From Arthrobacter_H sp048266065 (GTDB lineage: Bacteria; Actinomycetota; Actinomycetes; Actinomycetales; Micrococcaceae), in the NCBI RefSeq assembly GCF_048266065.1, contig NZ_JBLXAH010000009.1, forward strand, positions 85,987 through 149,986: 64,000 nt of DNA, written 5' to 3'. Below the pieces are notes generated by a model. The model worked only from the letters and a program-made list of their open reading frames with translations. It made no database searches and was not told the DNA's origin. A program made the translations under genes and the position numbers. Of the stretch, positions 61,690 through 64,000 are shown in pieces. How positions within the stretch are numbered: position 1 is the stretch's first letter; the number at the start of each line of letters is the position of its first letter.

Positions 61690-62562
61690 CTACAGGTGGT
61701 TGAGGACCCGGGTGAGCATGGACCGGCCGTGCTCCTCGAAGGCGGCGTCACCCATGTCCCGTGACCAGACGATGGTGCCCAGGGACTGCATCAGTTCGTC
61801 CAGCCGGCGTCCCGGTGCCGGCGGACCTCCTTCCAGCCCGGCAGGGACGGGCTCCTGGCCGTAGCCCGCCATGAAGGCAGTCCGTAGATCGGCGCGGCGA
61901 ACGAAGTCATGGTGGTCCATGCGCACCAGATCCGAATACCAGGGGCGCAGCTCGGCACGGCCGAAATCGATGACGGCGAGCCTGCCGTCGGGCCTGACCA
62001 GCCAGTTCCGGGGCTGGTAGTCGCCGTGGGTCGGGACCAGATCCACCGGCCGGGGTTCGAAGCTGTCCAGCCAGGTGGCCACGAGCGAGAGCTGGTCGTC
62101 CGGCACCAGCCCCGACGCCCGGCCCAGCCAGGCGCGCGTCTTGGCGGCCATGGATTCCTCGTAGTGCTGTGCGGTCCGTGGTGCTGTCCCGCGGTGGAGC
62201 CGCGCCAGGAGGGCGCCGGCCTGCCGGAAGGAACCGGCGTCGTGCTCCTGGGGTGTTCCCAGCACGATCCGGCCCGGGAGGAAGGTCTTGACGAGCACGC
62301 CGGCCGTGGCGTCGTAGTGCACCAGCTCGGGGACATCTCCCGTGAGGGGGCCCAGCCAACGGGTATGCGCCCGGTATTCGCGCTCCAGATGGTGCGACGA
62401 TGCGCTGGCCTTCAGCAGCAGATGCTGTCCACGATGGACGAATTCCAGCACGGTGATGCCAAAGGGCCAACTGTGGTCCGCCTCGAGGGCGGCACCTGGA
62501 TACATGTCCTCCAGATGCGCTCGCTGCCCGGGCGAGAGACCCGGGTGATCCCACGACGACAT
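61690..62562 (-). CDS. Aminoglycoside-phosphotransferase-like kinase, 290 aa
   Basis: APH fold: HRGQHLLLKASA (ATP lysine), HRGTAPRTAQHYEE, catalytic loop PTHGDYQPRNWL and metal motif AVIDFGRAEL. The substrate is unknown; a small-molecule kinase role is likelier than antibiotic resistance. ATG 62562 is four bases downstream of the stop of the next gene upstream, suggesting one transcript with the nitronate monooxygenase-like gene. A second APH-like gene is at 20751-21749. Confidence 0.85.
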   Translation of the reverse strand: MSSWDHPGLSPGQRAHLEDMYPGAALEADHSWPFGITVLEFVHRGQHLLLKASASSHHLEREYRAHTRWLGPLTGDVPELVHYDATAGVLVKTFLPGRIVLGTPQEHDAGSFRQAGALLARLHRGTAPRTAQHYEESMAAKTRAWLGRASGLVPDDQLSLVATWLDSFEPRPVDLVPTHGDYQPRNWLVRPDGRLAVIDFGRAELRPWYSDLVRMDHHDFVRRADLRTAFMAGYGQEPVPAGLEGGPPAPGRRLDELMQSLGTIVWSRDMGDAAFEEHGRSMLTRVLNHL

Positions 62563-62566
62563 GTAC

Positions 62567-63574
62567 TCACCGCCAGCGGCGGGCCGCTGCCTGCAGGTGG
62601 TCCCGGAAGGCAGAGAGGTCGGCGATGATGTCGGCAGCCGACTCGCCACCACGACTGAGCGCCGCCGATTGTCCGGCATAGACGGGGGCGGTGGAGACGT
62701 CGGCCCCGCGCCGTGCCGCGTTGATGGCCTCGGTGATGGCCGGGTCCGCCGCGACTGCCGAGGCAAGCGCCTCCTCGTGGCCACCCCATTGGTCGCTGAA
62801 GTCATTGCGCAACGCCCGGCCGCCGAACTCCTCGGGCCACGGGATGCGCTGGGCGATGTCGAAGGCACGGGTGAAGACGGTGTCATCCAGACCTGCCCCG
62901 GCGATGGCCTCCTTGACCCGGTCGTGGCTGAGCGACTCGGTCGACGCGGCAAAGCGGGTCCCGATCCATGCCGCCTGTGCACCGGCAGAGAGCACGGCGG
63001 CCACTCCGCGGGCATCGGCGATGCCACCGGCGGCGATCACCGGCTTCCCGGTGGAGGCCAGCGTCTGCTGCAACAGGGGAAGCGTCGCGACGTCGTTGCG
63101 CCCATGCCCGCCGCCCTCGCCCCCGCGGCAGACGATGACGTCCACATCGGGCGCCAGGGCGCGCTCCAGATCCGCGCCACTGCCCACCTGCATGGCACAG
63201 GGGAGTCCTGCCTCATGGATGAGGGCCGCCGCGGGTCCGGGGTCACCAAAGCTGACGCACACCAGGGATGGCCCTTCGGCAAGCAGGTACTTCAGCGGAT
63301 CCAGCGACTCCTCGAGCACCCAGGCCATCAAGCCGGCGCCCCAGGCGCGTCCGGAAGCCCGGGCGAGGGCGGCCTGTCCGGCGATCCATTCCTGCGAGGC
63401 CCCGGAACCAATGCCAACCATGCCCAATCCACCCGCCGTGCTGACCGCCGCGGCCAAGGCTCCGCCGGCGGCACCGGCCATCGGGGCATTCACCAGCGGT
63501 TGCGACATCCGCAGCCGGTCCAACAGGTCGAAGGTCGGGGGTGTCTGGGGCATGGGATCTGGCAGATTGGACAT
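62567..63574 (-). CDS. Nitronate monooxygenase / NAD(P)H-dependent flavin oxidoreductase, 335 aa
   Basis: FMN TIM-barrel of the 2-nitropropane dioxygenase family: LRMSQPLVNAPMAGAAGGALAAAVSTAGGLGMVG at the start, DVIVCRGGEGGGHGRND with the catalytic His (GGHG), and PVIAAGGIADARGVAAVLSAGAQAAWIGTRFAAS for the FMN phosphate. Residue order and length fit. Oxidises propionate-3-nitronate or is an ene-reductase-like enzyme; not decided here. ATG 63574. Confidence 0.9.
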   Translation of the reverse strand: MSNLPDPMPQTPPTFDLLDRLRMSQPLVNAPMAGAAGGALAAAVSTAGGLGMVGIGSGASQEWIAGQAALARASGRAWGAGLMAWVLEESLDPLKYLLAEGPSLVCVSFGDPGPAAALIHEAGLPCAMQVGSGADLERALAPDVDVIVCRGGEGGGHGRNDVATLPLLQQTLASTGKPVIAAGGIADARGVAAVLSAGAQAAWIGTRFAASTESLSHDRVKEAIAGAGLDDTVFTRAFDIAQRIPWPEEFGGRALRNDFSDQWGGHEEALASAVAADPAITEAINAARRGADVSTAPVYAGQSAALSRGGESAADIIADLSAFRDHLQAAARRWR

Positions 63575-63890
63575 GTCTCCAGTCTAGGGACCGGGGCTGT
63601 GACGCAGGACTCAAGACCTCATAAGGGTCGATGGGTCGTAGCGTGACGGCAAATGGCCCGAAATCCCGCGGAATTCCGGTCTTCCCGGGGAGGAGGCCCC
63701 CGATTTGGTGGGCACCCGATTTCCGTGTAAAGTTTTCTGAGTCGCCGGGACGAGGACAGCGGAAACGCTGAAGATCGCAAGGCGACCAAACCCTACAAAA
63801 TCAGTCCACATTGGACCGGAATGCTTTGCGCTCCGGATTCACGAGGATTGACTGCGAAGAGTAGTGCAAAAAGCACCGGGAACGGTCGAT

Positions 63891-63919
63891 TTGCACGGCG
63901 ACACGCGGTAGGGTAAGTT
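63891..63919 (+). promoter_or_regulatory. Probable rRNA promoter
   Basis: TTGCAC (63891-63896), 17-bp spacer, TAAGTT (63914-63919). An alternative -10, TAGGGT at 63909-63914, overlaps it. It is about 60-80 bp upstream of the conserved leader box. Confidence 0.5.
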
Positions 63920-63980
63920 AGACAAGTTGCTCCAGAGCGTAGCGGCCGGCCGGATGGCGGGTTTGTGGAAGCTGGAAGCG

Positions 63981-64000
63981 TCTGTTGTTTGAGAACTCAA
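63981..64000 (+). promoter_or_regulatory. Conserved rrn leader element (boxA-like)
   Basis: TCTGTTGTTTGAGAACTCAA, the last 20 bases of the window, matches from memory the TGTTTGAGAACTCAA element found ahead of 16S genes in mycobacteria, Arthrobacter and relatives, linked to Nus-type antitermination and processing. Confidence 0.65.

Larger units (their letters stand above)
63575..64000. other. Non-coding region leading into a probable rRNA operon
   Basis: This 426-bp stretch holds no convincing gene; a 66-codon open frame at 63611-63811 lacks protein-like composition. AT content rises after 63720, several promoter-like elements appear, and the last 20 bases (63981-64000, TCTGTTGTTTGAGAACTCAA) match the conserved leader of actinobacterial rrn operons. 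A 16S rRNA gene is expected just to the right. Confidence 0.7.

Noticed and set aside
63611..63811. A 66-codon minus-strand open frame in the rRNA-upstream region.
   Set aside because: No ribosome site, no family resemblance, and it lies across a probable promoter region.

Overview
The window is high-GC DNA with dense genes, many GTG starts and ATGA/GTGA stop-start overlaps. It carries typical actinobacterial families: a 13E12-type DUF222/HNH protein, DUF5997, DUF3180, DUF4395, an F420-associated zincin, and a folE-folP-folB-folK run behind ftsH. Gene content suggests a Micrococcaceae-like actinobacterium (Arthrobacter/Citricoccus/Kocuria relatives). The sequence alone does not fix the genus.

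Layout. 1-3622: the right end of what looks like an integrated island, with lower GC by eye than the rest. It carries a sulfane-sulfur/persulfide cassette: thioredoxin end, 38-aa Cys-rich protein, persulfide dioxygenase-rhodanese, TauE/SafE exporter, DUF4395 membrane protein and a rhodanese lipoprotein. It is bounded at about 3835-3866 by a tRNA-Leu-like 3' fragment, followed by an orphan terminator at 3876-3911. 3969-7562: LLM flavin oxidoreductase, dienelactone hydrolase, universal stress protein, and the divergent pair DUF5997 / stand-alone LysR-type effector domain. 7654-10489: gluconate module (GntP permease, gluconokinase, FadR-type regulator). 10583-12108: OFA-type MFS transporter with its 45-aa small subunit. 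12244-17038: ATP-grasp ligase, enoyl-CoA hydratase, alpha/beta hydrolase, PfkB kinase, HAD phosphatase. 17152-23074: HNH protein, Cys-less nitrilase-like protein, GDPD, APH-like kinase, uracil/xanthine permease.

23145-26242: thiamine operon thiM-thiE-thiD/tenA on the minus strand under a TPP riboswitch. 26335-30992: aldehyde dehydrogenase converging on a glycine-betaine ABC transporter. 31317-36014: phosphoglucomutase, POT peptide transporter, amidase. 36014-41808: UbiB/AarF kinase, rhodanese, prephenate dehydratase, diacylglycerol kinase, serS. 41958-47353: HAD phosphatase, TipA-like MerR regulator with a classic 19-bp-spacer promoter, HAD/SatD-like pair, and the YczE/MocR divergent pair. 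47436-61650: ppa, then a long plus-strand housekeeping run (PBP4 dacB, zincin, tilS, hpt, ftsH, folE, folP, folB, folK, DUF3180, two PH-domain proteins, DUF2520, panC). 61690-63574: APH-like kinase and nitronate monooxygenase-like protein. 63575-64000: non-coding DNA ending in an rRNA-operon leader signature, so a 16S gene probably begins just past the right edge.

The strongest unusual observations are the tRNA-Leu-scarred island end with its persulfide cassette, a stand-alone LysR effector domain that has a basic tail instead of a helix-turn-helix, a hairpin that would shorten the very long Shine-Dalgarno spacing of ftsH, a nitrilase-fold protein without its catalytic cysteine, and the 45-aa transporter small subunit. 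No CRISPR array, insertion sequence, prophage or intact tRNA gene was seen.
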